From Bacteroidaceae bacterium (GTDB lineage: Bacteria; Bacteroidota; Bacteroidia; Bacteroidales; Bacteroidaceae), in contig JAFROT010000028.1 of NCBI GenBank assembly GCA_017429525.1, positions 1-64,000 of the forward strand: a stretch of 64,000 nt of DNA, written 5' to 3'. Of the stretch, positions 51,445-60,709 are shown one piece after another. The notes under the pieces were generated by a model that saw only the letters and a program-made list of their open reading frames with translations, had not been told where the DNA came from and did no database searches. A program made the translations under genes and the position numbers. The stretch's first letter is position 1; the number at the start of each line of letters is the position of its first letter.

Positions 51445-53571
51445 ATGAAAATTGTTCAATATACCAATCAGTTGATGGATGAATGGGATGCTTTCGTTCA
51501 GACATCAAAGAATGGAACGTTCCTGCTCGAACGCCGCTTCATGGACTATCACTCCGACCGCTTCTCGGATTGTTCCCTGATGCTCTATGACGACGATGAA
51601 TTGGTAGGGCTCTTCCCTGCGAATTGGGTAGAGGAGGAGCATACCGTGTGGTCGCATCAAGGCTTGACCTACGGAGGCCTGATAACCACGTTGGAGACGA
51701 CGCAGAAGAGTGCCCTGCAGATGATGCAGGCCGTGATGCTTTGGTACATAGACTACCTTCAGGCATCGCGTATGGTCTACAAGCCTATACCTTATATATA
51801 TAGTGAGTGCGGTGCCGAGGAAGATCTCTATGCGCTATTCCGCGCTGGCGCCAAACTGAAGACGCGTGGCGTGAGCAGCATGATCGTGAACGACCATCCG
51901 TTGAAGATGCGTAAGTCGCGCGTTCAAGGTGCAAAGAAGGCTATCGAGAATGAACTCTACATCGACCGTATGAGCGATGAGGACTGGGAAACGCTTCATG
52001 ACTTCTGGGAGATACTGACAGACGTTCTTGCCACTCATCATGATGCTACGCCTACGCATACGTTCGAAGAGATGCGACTGCTGATGTCCCGCTTCCCGCA
52101 GCAGATCAAGTTGTATCTGGTGCGCAAGCAACGCAAGATCCTGGCCGGTTGCCTGGTCTTCGTGACGCGGCGCGTGGCCCACACGCAGTATATTGCTGCC
52201 AACGACGAGGGCCGTCACCTTGGGGCGCTCGACCTGCTGTTGCGCCACTTGATCAACGAACGTTTCAAGCAGATGCCTTATCTGGACTTTGGCGTCTCGA
52301 CCGAGAACGGCGGTCAATACCTCAACGAAGGCCTTATCTTCCAGAAAGAGGGCTTTGGCGCACGTTCCATGTGCTATGACAGCTATGAGGTGACGCTGGA
52401 TCCTGCCGTTATCGAGCAGATGACACCGCTGGAAGAGCGTAAGCCCTCGCGTGTCAAGTTCCTCGACCTGAAGCGTCTGAATGCCAGCTTTGAACCTTTA
52501 CTGAGTGAAGAAATAGAGCGTGTCGTCAATAGCGGCAGCTACCTGCAAGGCGTGTGCGTGAAGCAATTCGAACATCACTTTGCTTCGTATATCGGTGCTA
52601 AGCATTGCATCCTGTGTGGCAACGGATTGGAAGCGCTGACGCTAATCCTGCGTGCCTGCAAGCGACTGAACGGCTGGGCCGACGATAGCGAGGTGATTGT
52701 TCCGGCCAACACCTTCATCGCCACCATCCTGGCTATCAAGGAAGCAGGCCTGAAGCCCGTGCTCTGCGAACCTGACCTCTCTGATTATCTGATAGACGTT
52801 GCCCAGCTGTCCTCGTTGTTGACAGAGCGCACGGTGGCTGTACTGCCCGTACATTTGTATGGAAAAGTCTGCGATATGTGTGCCATCAATGCGTTTGCCG
52901 CAGAGCATCACCTTCTCGTGATAGAAGATGCAGCTCAGGCCCATGGGGCCATGCTCGGCGATACGCATGCCGGTCACCTCGGGCATGCAGCAGGTTTCAG
53001 TTTCTATCCGGCCAAGAACCTGGGCGCTCTGGGCGACTCGGGATGCGTGACGACAGATGATGACGCGCTCGCCGAAATGATACGTAAAATGGCCAACTAT
53101 GGCTCGGCCGAGAAATATGTTCACGAAGTCGAAGGCATGAACTCGCGCACGGATGAACTGCAGGCGGCCGTGCTCAACCTGAAGCTGAATCGACTGGACG
53201 CCGACAACGAGCGTCGCCGATGGATAGCCAAGCGATATATCGAAGGCATCGACAATCCGCTGATTGTGGAACCTGTCATCCCGAAGGACGAGAACGAACA
53301 TGTGTTCTACGTGTTCCCCATCCGCTGCGGCTATCGTCAGCAACTGATGACATGGCTGAAGGAACAGGGAGTTGACACGCTCATTCATTACCCCATTCCT
53401 CCGCACCATCAACAGGCGTTACCTGAGTTCAGCAGCCTGAAACTGCCTATAACAGAACAGATTCATCGTGAAATACTGAGTCTGCCCATCTCGCCGCTGA
53501 TGACGGAGACAGAGATAGACCGTGTCATTGATGCTATCAATCGTTTCAATCCCGTAGATTCAGAGCAATGA
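51445..53571 (+). CDS. Fusion: GNAT/FemAB-like acyltransferase and FdtB-type aminotransferase
   Basis: 708 aa from MKIVQYTNQLMDEW. Residues about 1-335 resemble FemAB/GNAT acyltransferases (FLLERRFMDYHSDRFSDCSLML, HQGLTYGGLIT, FPQQIKLYLVRKQRKILAGCLVF). Residues about 343-708 form a DegT/DnrJ/EryC1 sugar aminotransferase: FLDLKRLNASFEPLLSEEI, VIVPANTFIATILAI, IEDAAQAHGA and the PLP lysine in FYPAKNLGALGDSG. Together with FdtA this would transaminate the 3-keto sugar and acylate the new amine in one polypeptide. In the classic pathway FdtB and the N-acetyltransferase FdtC are separate proteins. Ends in a 4-nt overlap with the next gene. Confidence 0.87.
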   Translation: MKIVQYTNQLMDEWDAFVQTSKNGTFLLERRFMDYHSDRFSDCSLMLYDDDELVGLFPANWVEEEHTVWSHQGLTYGGLITTLETTQKSALQMMQAVMLWYIDYLQASRMVYKPIPYIYSECGAEEDLYALFRAGAKLKTRGVSSMIVNDHPLKMRKSRVQGAKKAIENELYIDRMSDEDWETLHDFWEILTDVLATHHDATPTHTFEEMRLLMSRFPQQIKLYLVRKQRKILAGCLVFVTRRVAHTQYIAANDEGRHLGALDLLLRHLINERFKQMPYLDFGVSTENGGQYLNEGLIFQKEGFGARSMCYDSYEVTLDPAVIEQMTPLEERKPSRVKFLDLKRLNASFEPLLSEEIERVVNSGSYLQGVCVKQFEHHFASYIGAKHCILCGNGLEALTLILRACKRLNGWADDSEVIVPANTFIATILAIKEAGLKPVLCEPDLSDYLIDVAQLSSLLTERTVAVLPVHLYGKVCDMCAINAFAAEHHLLVIEDAAQAHGAMLGDTHAGHLGHAAGFSFYPAKNLGALGDSGCVTTDDDALAEMIRKMANYGSAEKYVHEVEGMNSRTDELQAAVLNLKLNRLDADNERRRWIAKRYIEGIDNPLIVEPVIPKDENEHVFYVFPIRCGYRQQLMTWLKEQGVDTLIHYPIPPHHQQALPEFSSLKLPITEQIHREILSLPISPLMTETEIDRVIDAINRFNPVDSEQ

Positions 53572-54407
53572 AGCTGATCGTGCTTGTCTCAACCCTTGAC
53601 GATGGCATCCTGAGGGTGCCGGCTGTGCTCCGTCCCACGGAGACAGGCGTCCTGTATGTGGTGAGCTGGCAGCAGAGCGGTCATCGCGCGGACGACGATG
53701 GTGCCTATGCTGATGTCGTCGACGCCTTGTGCGCTCGTGAAGACGTCACGCTGACACGGATGGAGGGTAGGGGGCTTTGCCGTAATCGCAACCATGCGAT
53801 GGAGGTTGCCATGAGCCAGCTTGACGATGAGTTGGAAGAGGCTGTCTTTATCCTTGCCGATGACGACGAGCGGATAGCGGATGGAGCATTCGACCGCGTT
53901 CGTGAGTGCTATGGGCGTTATCCGAAGTTGGATGTCGCTCTGTGGCAGATGACTGATTGTGAGGCACGAACGCAGAAACGTTATCCGAGCGTTATGACCG
54001 ATTATCGTCTCAGCCCAAGATACTATTATCCCAGTTCGGTAGAGATGACGTTTCGCAGTCGGGTGTTCGTGATGGGCTTACTCTTTGACGAACGGTTTGG
54101 CTTGGGTTCGCCATCCTTGTCATCGGGCGAGGAAGAAGTCTTCCTGACAGATGCCTTGCGCCGAGGTCTGCGCGTCTATTTTGTGCCTGGCGTGCTCTGT
54201 TCCACTCCGATGTCCACTACGGGGTCGCACGTGTTGGACGAGAAAGTCCTACGTTCCAAGGGCGCCGTCTTTGGCTATCAGCACACGCTTTTTCGTGCCT
54301 TCTTCCGTACGCTGCGTGAGGCCCTGAGTCTTGGCTTCAGGCGACGCGTCAATCCATTCAGAATCTTCAGCCAGATATGGTCTGGTGTCAACTATATCCG
54401 CTCATGA
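53568..54407 (+). CDS. Glycosyltransferase, GT2-like
   Basis: 279 aa, no membrane segment. GRGLCRNRNHAMEVAM, LADDDERI (DxD-like) and SGEEEVFLTDALRRGLRVYFVPG fit a divergent GT-A fold family 2 transferase. Starts at ATGA shared with the previous stop and ends at ATGA shared with the next start, so the run is translationally coupled. Donor and acceptor unknown. Confidence 0.8.
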   Translation: MKLIVLVSTLDDGILRVPAVLRPTETGVLYVVSWQQSGHRADDDGAYADVVDALCAREDVTLTRMEGRGLCRNRNHAMEVAMSQLDDELEEAVFILADDDERIADGAFDRVRECYGRYPKLDVALWQMTDCEARTQKRYPSVMTDYRLSPRYYYPSSVEMTFRSRVFVMGLLFDERFGLGSPSLSSGEEEVFLTDALRRGLRVYFVPGVLCSTPMSTTGSHVLDEKVLRSKGAVFGYQHTLFRAFFRTLREALSLGFRRRVNPFRIFSQIWSGVNYIRS

Positions 54408-55372
54408 AACCGCTCGTGACCATCATCATTCCCGTGCGCAATCGGGCCTCGCTCATCACGCGGACGCTCGATTCCGTTGTCGCTTCTACGTATCGTCCGC
54501 TGTGGCTTCTTATTGTAGACAATGGGAGTACGGACGAGACGAAGGCCGTCTGTGACGACTGGGCTAACCGGCACCGCTCGTCGACCCTTCGCGTTGATGT
54601 CATCGAAGAGCCTACGGCCGGAGCTCCGGCTGCTCGCAATGCAGGTTTGCGGCGAGTGGAGACGCGCTACGTCTATTTCTTTGATAGCGACGACTGCTTC
54701 TCGGCTGACTTCCTGGAGGATGTTGAGCGGATTCTGCGTGAGAATCGTGAGAATCCTGCTGAATGTGAATGTGATCTTCTGTTCACGCCTGTGCGTCAAG
54801 GGCGTAATGGCTCGATGCGCGTTCGTGACCACGAGAAGTCTGATTGGGCAGCTGTCCAGATGATTTCGTCGATGCTCTCGACCCATTCCATGGTCCTGCG
54901 AACCGAATGGCTGCGCCAGATAGGAGCTTGGGACGAACGCCTGAGCATCTGGCAAGACTGGGAGTTAGGGGTGCGCGTGTTGCTGAATCGTCCTCATATC
55001 CTTTGGGCTACCGGGAAGAGCTATCACGAAATCCTCCTGCATGAGAACAGCATCACGGGGGCATCGCTTGTTGACCGCTGGGAGGGAACGCTGGAAGCCA
55101 TGCGTGTCGCCCTCGAGGATGTTCGGGCAGCCAAGGACATGACGAAGCGTGAGTTGAGGAGTTGCCTTCGTGCCTTATATCTGCGTGCGATGATTCAGGC
55201 AGGGCGCCTGCTGCGCGAGCATTGTCCTGAGGGAGCACAGGCATACGTTGACTATGCCAAGGAGGTTATCGCTCATCCCACCAAGCCCCTGCGGATGTGG
55301 GGAATGGTATTGAGGAATTATGTGGCACGTGGAGGGCGTGGCGCATGGCGGGTGGCACGTCAACTGGTATAG
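54404..55372 (+). CDS. Glycosyltransferase family 2
   Basis: 322 aa from MKPLVTIIIPVRNRASLITRTLDSV. Nucleotide-sugar-binding GT-A fold: LIVDNGSTDETKAV, APAARNAGLRRVETRYVYFFDSDDCFS (DxD). Typical soluble capsule or O-antigen transferase. Start at 54404 gives a 4-nt overlap with the preceding gene; the stop overlaps the convergent glycosyltransferase by 13 nt. Confidence 0.9.
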   Translation: MKPLVTIIIPVRNRASLITRTLDSVVASTYRPLWLLIVDNGSTDETKAVCDDWANRHRSSTLRVDVIEEPTAGAPAARNAGLRRVETRYVYFFDSDDCFSADFLEDVERILRENRENPAECECDLLFTPVRQGRNGSMRVRDHEKSDWAAVQMISSMLSTHSMVLRTEWLRQIGAWDERLSIWQDWELGVRVLLNRPHILWATGKSYHEILLHENSITGASLVDRWEGTLEAMRVALEDVRAAKDMTKRELRSCLRALYLRAMIQAGRLLREHCPEGAQAYVDYAKEVIAHPTKPLRMWGMVLRNYVARGGRGAWRVARQLV

Positions 55373-56487
55373 AAATCAACGTATTGACGGGCCACTTTCA
55401 CATGGTCGTGATGACGACGGATGTATTCGATGCTGTCGAGTTGTAGCTGACGAATGTCCTCGTTGCCTTCGAGCAGGCGACGGGCCATTTGGTCATACAC
55501 GTCCTGTTCGTCGGGTTGTACGTTGACGATAGGCCGCAGCTCTTGTTCGCCGAGTATTGCATATTGTTCCTCTTCGCCACCTCCTACGACAATCATTCCT
55601 TTGGCCATCGCCATGAGGGCATTCATGGCGGGCGTATAGCTGTAGAGCTGGTCGAGCAGGACGTGGCTGTCGCTAATCATCTGCTGGTACTCGGCGAACG
55701 GAACGCTCTCGGCCTTGTTGATGACCACGCGCGCTGAGCCATAATTCGCTTGCAGACGTTGCAACGCGCGCAGCATGACGTCCGTACCTTTGTAGGCCGA
55801 GCGCCCGCGTTGGATGCCGACGAAGAAGCGCAAAGGCGGAGCTCCCTCCTGGCCCGGGCGCTGGTCGGCAGGATAGAGCTTTGCGGGCGAGACGGACGAG
55901 AGGTCGATGGGGAAGGGGATGAAGCGCGTCTTAGCAGGGAAGAAGGGTCTGTAGCAGCAATCGTATTCGTAGAGGCCCGTGATGATGCCGTCGCAGTCGG
56001 CCGCGATGCGTTGGTTCAACTCGCCCTTCTTGCCGTGGAGCCAGTCGATGGTCCATCGTTCGTTGTCGGGATTGCGACGCAACTCACTACCTATATTGAA
56101 GTCGGAGTAGCGGAAGGTATGGCAGTCTGAGCAGACCTTGACCCAATAATAATCCATCCCGAAAGCACCCATGAACACGCGCCCGTTGTGCCGGCGCAGG
56201 TATTGGTAAAGCGGCCAGCAACGATCGTCCTTGAGGTCGAGGAAAACGGGATTGATGATCTGCACCACGTCATAGCCTCTGAGCCGAGGCCAGGTGCGGG
56301 CGATGTCGAACAGGTAGCGAATCGTCCCGCCCGTATTCAGGCTGCGGCGTTGTAGGTTGATGTCGCGCGGATAGTTCTTCCATCGGTCGCCATCAGAGAC
56401 CACGGTGACGCTATGACCGAGAGCTCTGAGGCCCTCGGCTAATGTCCAATGGACGTTGCTGAATTCGCCGACGAGAAGAATCTTCAT
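55360..56487 (-). CDS. Glycosyltransferase, GT4/GT-B type
   Basis: 375 aa: MKILLVGEFSNVHWTLAEGLRALGHSVTVVSDG at the N-terminus and FFVGIQRGRSAYKGTDVMLRALQRL, VLLDQLYSYTPAMNALMAMAKGMIVVGGGE at the C-terminus, the GT-B two-domain plan with the EX7E-like region altered (no clear EpFG). Probably part of the same surface polysaccharide set though on the opposite strand. Confidence 0.82.
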   Translation of the reverse strand: MKILLVGEFSNVHWTLAEGLRALGHSVTVVSDGDRWKNYPRDINLQRRSLNTGGTIRYLFDIARTWPRLRGYDVVQIINPVFLDLKDDRCWPLYQYLRRHNGRVFMGAFGMDYYWVKVCSDCHTFRYSDFNIGSELRRNPDNERWTIDWLHGKKGELNQRIAADCDGIITGLYEYDCCYRPFFPAKTRFIPFPIDLSSVSPAKLYPADQRPGQEGAPPLRFFVGIQRGRSAYKGTDVMLRALQRLQANYGSARVVINKAESVPFAEYQQMISDSHVLLDQLYSYTPAMNALMAMAKGMIVVGGGEEEQYAILGEQELRPIVNVQPDEQDVYDQMARRLLEGNEDIRQLQLDSIEYIRRHHDHVKVARQYVDFYTS

Positions 56488-56495
56488 GTGTTTTT

Positions 56496-56635
56496 AACGA
56501 AAACGATAACGAAAACGATAACGAAAACGATAACGGGAACGAAAACGGGAACGAAAACGAAAACGGGAACGAAAACGAAAACGGGAACGTTAACTAAAGT
56601 AATCGCATCAGTTTTCGTTCCCGTTCCCGTTGTCG
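56496..56635. repeat. Iterated-word hairpin element D
   Basis: The left side (56496-56589) repeats AACGAAAACG, AACGATAACG and AACGGGAACG; the right side (56611-56635) is the complementary TTTTCGTTCCCGTTCCCGTT. The loop carries TTAACTAAAGTAATCGCATC. It occupies the whole gap between two minus-strand genes. Confidence 0.8.
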
Positions 56636-56639
56636 CTGC

Positions 56640-59600
56640 TTATTTCACGAGAACCTTCTTTCCGTCAACGATGTACACGCCACGGCGGAGTGCCTTTGTG
56701 TCGACGGGAATGCCCATGAGCGTGTAGGTCGTCGTCGGGCGTTGCGTGTCGGACAGCTCGCTGATGGCCGTTACCGGGTCTTGCTGCCAGGTGAGGGTGA
56801 AGTGATCGGCGCTCCACCACGAGGTGCCAGAGCCCTTGAGGGTGATGGTGAGCGGTTGGCCTTGTGCCACGCTGATGCGGCTGAGGCTGACGCGCTGCCA
56901 GCCCTTCGGGTATTCTCCATCGTCGGCTCCATTGCCTGTGAACGACTTCTCGACAGCGTTGTCTGAGGTGCTGGCCGAGAGTGTCATCGTGAAGGTGGCT
57001 GCCGAGCGGAGCATGGCGCTGACCGTGTACAGGCCTTCGGGCAAGCCCTCGATGGTCTGCGAGAGGCTGAATGAATGGTTGTCGGCACTCCATTTGTCGA
57101 AATAGACATTCTTGGGGTCGGAGTTGACTCCATCGTAGGCCTCACCGCTGTTGAACCCTACGTTGTCAACCGTCCATCCGTCTGTGCGCGAGCTGGTGGC
57201 TTCGGGATTATGGATGAAGTAGCTGAGGTCGCGTTCGGCAGAACCCACCAGCGGCATCTGTGCGAGGAAGGCCTTCTGTGCTTTCTTCTGAACGTGCTCG
57301 GGTGTGCGGTCGAGCACGTCCTCGACGGTTCCCAGGTATTCGAGTTTGAAGTTGTCGGCACCAGCCCAGCGAGCGGTCATGGGGCTGAGGTTGCGTACGC
57401 CTACGCGCATCGTTCCGTTATCGACGACGATGTTGTCGATGGTGAGCAGGTCGGCGCCGTCCATCTCGCTATCCTTCGTCACGGGCGTGAACCAGTTGAC
57501 ACCTTGGCTCTGAGCATACAGACCTACGGCGTTGTTGACCGTAGCGCCTGCGACGCCGTTTGACGAGTTGAACACGTTGGCCGTCAGGCGATAGAGACCG
57601 TTGGCCAGGCCCGTGAGATCCTGATAGTAGTCGAAGTTCTCGCCTGCGGGCGCCGGATGCCACACCTCGAAGTACGTGTCGCCGCTGCTGGCTTTGGTGA
57701 AGCCGTTCTGCGCACCGCGGAAGCAGGTCCAGCCCGTGATGTCGGAGTGGCTGTTGGCGTTGATGGTGCCGTTGATCAGCGTTCCGAGCTGGAAGGCTTC
57801 GCTCGTGGCCGTCTTGCCTGTGATGGTCGTCACGACGACGCGGAACTCCTCGCCAGGCTGCACGCTACCGACGTTGATGTCTTTGAGTTGGATATTGGCG
57901 TCTTCGAAGAGCGGAGCATCCGTGATGGTCGTCACGTGCTGCCACGAACCATTCCCGCTTCGGCGCTCGATGGCAATGGACGCGGTCATGTCGGTGTTCG
58001 GGTTGTTCACGGCAAAAGTCATGGTCTCCGCCTCGCTGTCGTAGGTGCCGTTGGCCGTAGGTGTCTTCACGCTGGGCTCCCACCAGATAGGCACCTTCGT
58101 GTAGTTGACGTCGTAGGCGAAGGTTGCGCGATGGTCGCGATAGACTTGGCCAGCAGGCGTGAGTCCTTGGCTGACGTCGGCTTTGTAGTACATATAGGTC
58201 TCCCACATATCGAAGCCGTAGATGGCATAACGCTCGATCCAAGGACACTCGTCGATTTTTTGCAGCAGCACCTGCAGGTACTGTCGGTTCTTCTCGTAGC
58301 TGTCTATCTTGTTGTCGTTCCATGAGGCGCTGATTTCCATCTCGGTGAGCCATACGGGACGTTTGTTCGTGTTCCAGATACCCTTGCATTGTGTGTTGCA
58401 GAACCAATCAGCGTAGGTCGCGGCATCGCGGCTGCCGAGGTCCCAGTAGGCGTGGGTCACGGCGAAATCGCAACGGTAAGCCATATCGTCGACATGGCCG
58501 AAGAACGTGGACAGCCAACTGAAGTCGGTGGGTTGGCAGGAGCCGATACGAGCGCCCGAAGGCAGATAATCGGGCATCAGCGTGCAGTTGGTCCAGTTGT
58601 CGCTGCAGGCGCAGTCGCTCTTCGTGTGCTGTTCGCTGTGCTCAGGCTCGTTGATGGAGAGCGTGGCCGAACTGGCATGCTCGTTCACCTGGCTCACGCT
58701 GGGCCACCACCAATGCTGGCGGCAGGGCACGTACTCCATGTTCGAGGTCGACCAGTAGTCGGCATTCCATGCCCAGTACCACGTCGCACGCAGGCCGTCG
58801 CCGCCTGTGCTGCCAGCCGTGTTCCCCCATCCCTTCTTCGAGACGTATTGCCACGACTTGATGTTGACTGAGGTGACGCGATGAGCCAGCGCCTGAGGGA
58901 GGGTGACGGTGAGGTCGGCATGGTCGGCCACGTAGACGCGACTGTAGCCGCTGCCATTGCGGCCGCTAGCCAGCGTAGCCATGTAACCACGTCGTAAAGT
59001 AAAGGATGTCATCGAGTTGCTGTTCTCGCCTAAGTCCTTGTGGCTGCCACGGGCAAGCGTGAAGGAGCTATTGCCGCTGGCCTCGAAGATGACGGACGGC
59101 GTGGGGATGACGGCAGCTCCGTTGAGGTAAATGGCCACGCGGCAGTTCGTGTCGACATTGGCGGCAACGCCGTTGATGCGGACATATTTCAAGAAGTCGC
59201 TCTTGACCTTCGACGGCGTGATATTGTCGAAAATTAGCCAAGTGCGGTCAGAGCCTAAGTCGACCGATGATGAACCCGTGATGGGATCATTGTTGGCCGT
59301 GAGGTGAATGTCCACGGCATCGCTGCGGCTGATATTCTCGTTGGCCAGCTGCACATAGTCAATCTCCTGCACGCCCTGCGCATTCTTGTAGACGGCGCTC
59401 ACGTAGGCCTGGCGCGAGGCGTCGTAGTCGCCCGTGGCCGGGATGATGGTGAACTGCGAATGGCTGCCTTTGGGCTTGTCGTAGAATACGCTGACGTAGT
59501 CGTTGCCCTTCTGTGCGCCGTCGATGCCCACGTACTTCGAGTTCTTCTTGCTGATGAGGTAGACGTAGGTACCCTCTTCGGTCTTCCAGCAGAAGCGGTC

Positions 59601-59918
59601 GTCGGTGGAGCGCGTTTCGAGCGTCATGCTCCAGGCGTTGCTGCCGCTGGCTGCTAAGTATTTGCCGCTGCTCTTCTGGCGCAGCAGCACATAGCCGCTC
59701 TTGCCGCTATCTTCGGCCACGAAGACGTAACTGTCCGCGTTGGCATTCGTGCCGTAAGCCGACAGGGCAGGGCCGTCGCCCGCCGCGTTGGAGCCAAGCA
59801 GTTTCTCGTAGATGTTGAGCCAGATGAGGTATTCCTTGCCTGCCGTGATGGCAGCAGCATGAAGGCTTTGACAGATGCCGAGCACAAGGAGCAGGGCGAG
59901 GAGGGAGAATCGTTTCAT
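56640..59918 (-). CDS. Secreted GH128-like beta-1,3-glucanase with carbohydrate-binding modules
   Basis: 1092 aa from MKRFSLLALLLVLGICQSL (signal peptide). Residues about 22-150 resemble a RICIN/fascin-like trefoil. The catalytic region (about 330-600) matches the Asl1/GH128 family: LRATWYWAWNADYW, SINEPEH (acid/base Glu about 424) and PVWLTEMEIS (nucleophile Glu about 524), with ERYAIYGFDMWETYMYY. Two galactose-binding-like modules follow (about 690-850 and 890-1040) and a tail ends RRGVYIVDGKKVLVK. It likely cuts beta-1,3-glucan outside the cell. Start chosen at 59918, the Met of the signal peptide, not the long upstream frame. Confidence 0.85.
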   Translation of the reverse strand: MKRFSLLALLLVLGICQSLHAAAITAGKEYLIWLNIYEKLLGSNAAGDGPALSAYGTNANADSYVFVAEDSGKSGYVLLRQKSSGKYLAASGSNAWSMTLETRSTDDRFCWKTEEGTYVYLISKKNSKYVGIDGAQKGNDYVSVFYDKPKGSHSQFTIIPATGDYDASRQAYVSAVYKNAQGVQEIDYVQLANENISRSDAVDIHLTANNDPITGSSSVDLGSDRTWLIFDNITPSKVKSDFLKYVRINGVAANVDTNCRVAIYLNGAAVIPTPSVIFEASGNSSFTLARGSHKDLGENSNSMTSFTLRRGYMATLASGRNGSGYSRVYVADHADLTVTLPQALAHRVTSVNIKSWQYVSKKGWGNTAGSTGGDGLRATWYWAWNADYWSTSNMEYVPCRQHWWWPSVSQVNEHASSATLSINEPEHSEQHTKSDCACSDNWTNCTLMPDYLPSGARIGSCQPTDFSWLSTFFGHVDDMAYRCDFAVTHAYWDLGSRDAATYADWFCNTQCKGIWNTNKRPVWLTEMEISASWNDNKIDSYEKNRQYLQVLLQKIDECPWIERYAIYGFDMWETYMYYKADVSQGLTPAGQVYRDHRATFAYDVNYTKVPIWWEPSVKTPTANGTYDSEAETMTFAVNNPNTDMTASIAIERRSGNGSWQHVTTITDAPLFEDANIQLKDINVGSVQPGEEFRVVVTTITGKTATSEAFQLGTLINGTINANSHSDITGWTCFRGAQNGFTKASSGDTYFEVWHPAPAGENFDYYQDLTGLANGLYRLTANVFNSSNGVAGATVNNAVGLYAQSQGVNWFTPVTKDSEMDGADLLTIDNIVVDNGTMRVGVRNLSPMTARWAGADNFKLEYLGTVEDVLDRTPEHVQKKAQKAFLAQMPLVGSAERDLSYFIHNPEATSSRTDGWTVDNVGFNSGEAYDGVNSDPKNVYFDKWSADNHSFSLSQTIEGLPEGLYTVSAMLRSAATFTMTLSASTSDNAVEKSFTGNGADDGEYPKGWQRVSLSRISVAQGQPLTITLKGSGTSWWSADHFTLTWQQDPVTAISELSDTQRPTTTYTLMGIPVDTKALRRGVYIVDGKKVLVK

Positions 59919-59968
59919 ACGTGTGCGTTTACGTTTAGTTTCGTTAGTAGTTTCGTTCTTTTGCGCCG

Positions 59969-59976
59969 CAAAGTTA
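59969..59976 (-). promoter_or_regulatory. Minus-7 element of the GH128-like gene
   Basis: TAACTTTG on the minus strand about 50 bp upstream of the ATG; no clear -33 box. Confidence 0.5.
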
Positions 59977-60062
59977 ATGCTTTTTTTCGAAACCGAACCA
60001 TCACTACGCCATAAAAACGCAGAAACAGCCATCTTCGCTTCCATATCCCGCCTCCTTTTCAC

Positions 60063-60709
60063 CTTATTTTATTTGCGCACGCCTGCGCTCGCGTGAGCGC
60101 TCACGAATGTTCGCGTCCCTCTTCACGTTCGGTTGCGCAAGCCCCGTCGCCAAGAGACGACATCTTCAACGACTATTCGCAACAGGTGGACCACCATGGT
60201 GATCCACTTCACACATATATTCGCGCAGCCCTCCACGTCTATATGTGCAAGGCTGCGCGTCTATATGTGCAAGGCTGCGCGTCTATATGTGCAAGGCTGC
60301 GCGTCTATATGTGTGAGGCTGCGCGTCTATATGTGTGAGGCTTCACGTTTATATGTGTGTGGCTGAACGTCTATATGTATCGCTGGCTTCGTTTGTACGT
60401 CCTGGTTCGGGCTGTCCGTTAGGGCTACTTTTCAGGGCCGATTGTGCTGTCCTGGACTACAGATGATCCGATTTTGTGGAAATTTATGTCCTTCTTGCAA
60501 ATTCATCTCCTTTTAAAGAATGGGTGTACGCATGTGCTCTGTTTTCCATTCTTCAACTACGTCCTCGTTGAGTATGCCTTTGGCTTACAATTGGGCAATG
60601 GCATCCTCTGCATGCTCGGCAAATACTGACCAAGAATATGGCGAATGTTCTGCATATACTTTTCAGATGTGAGTATAGTGCAGTTAAATGATATTCGCTG
60701 ATTGCCTGA
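60063..60709. other. Gene-free intergenic region with tandem repeat
   Basis: Between the GH128-like and LOG genes I see no gene. Contents: a near-palindrome GTGGACCACCATGGTGATCC (60186 on), the 22-bp tandem array (60234-60387), and unremarkable sequence thereafter. Confidence 0.7.
60234..60387. repeat. Seven tandem 22-bp units
   Basis: CGCGTCTATATGTGCAAGGC plus two bases, repeated at 60234, 60256, 60278, 60300, 60322, 60344 and 60366 without gaps. The first four or five are almost identical; the last two have decayed. Confidence 0.92.

Noticed and set aside
60093-60366. Cys/Leu-rich repeat protein at 60.1-60.4 kb
   Set aside because: It is translation of the 22-bp tandem DNA repeat; 22 is not a multiple of three, so all frames give repetitive peptides.
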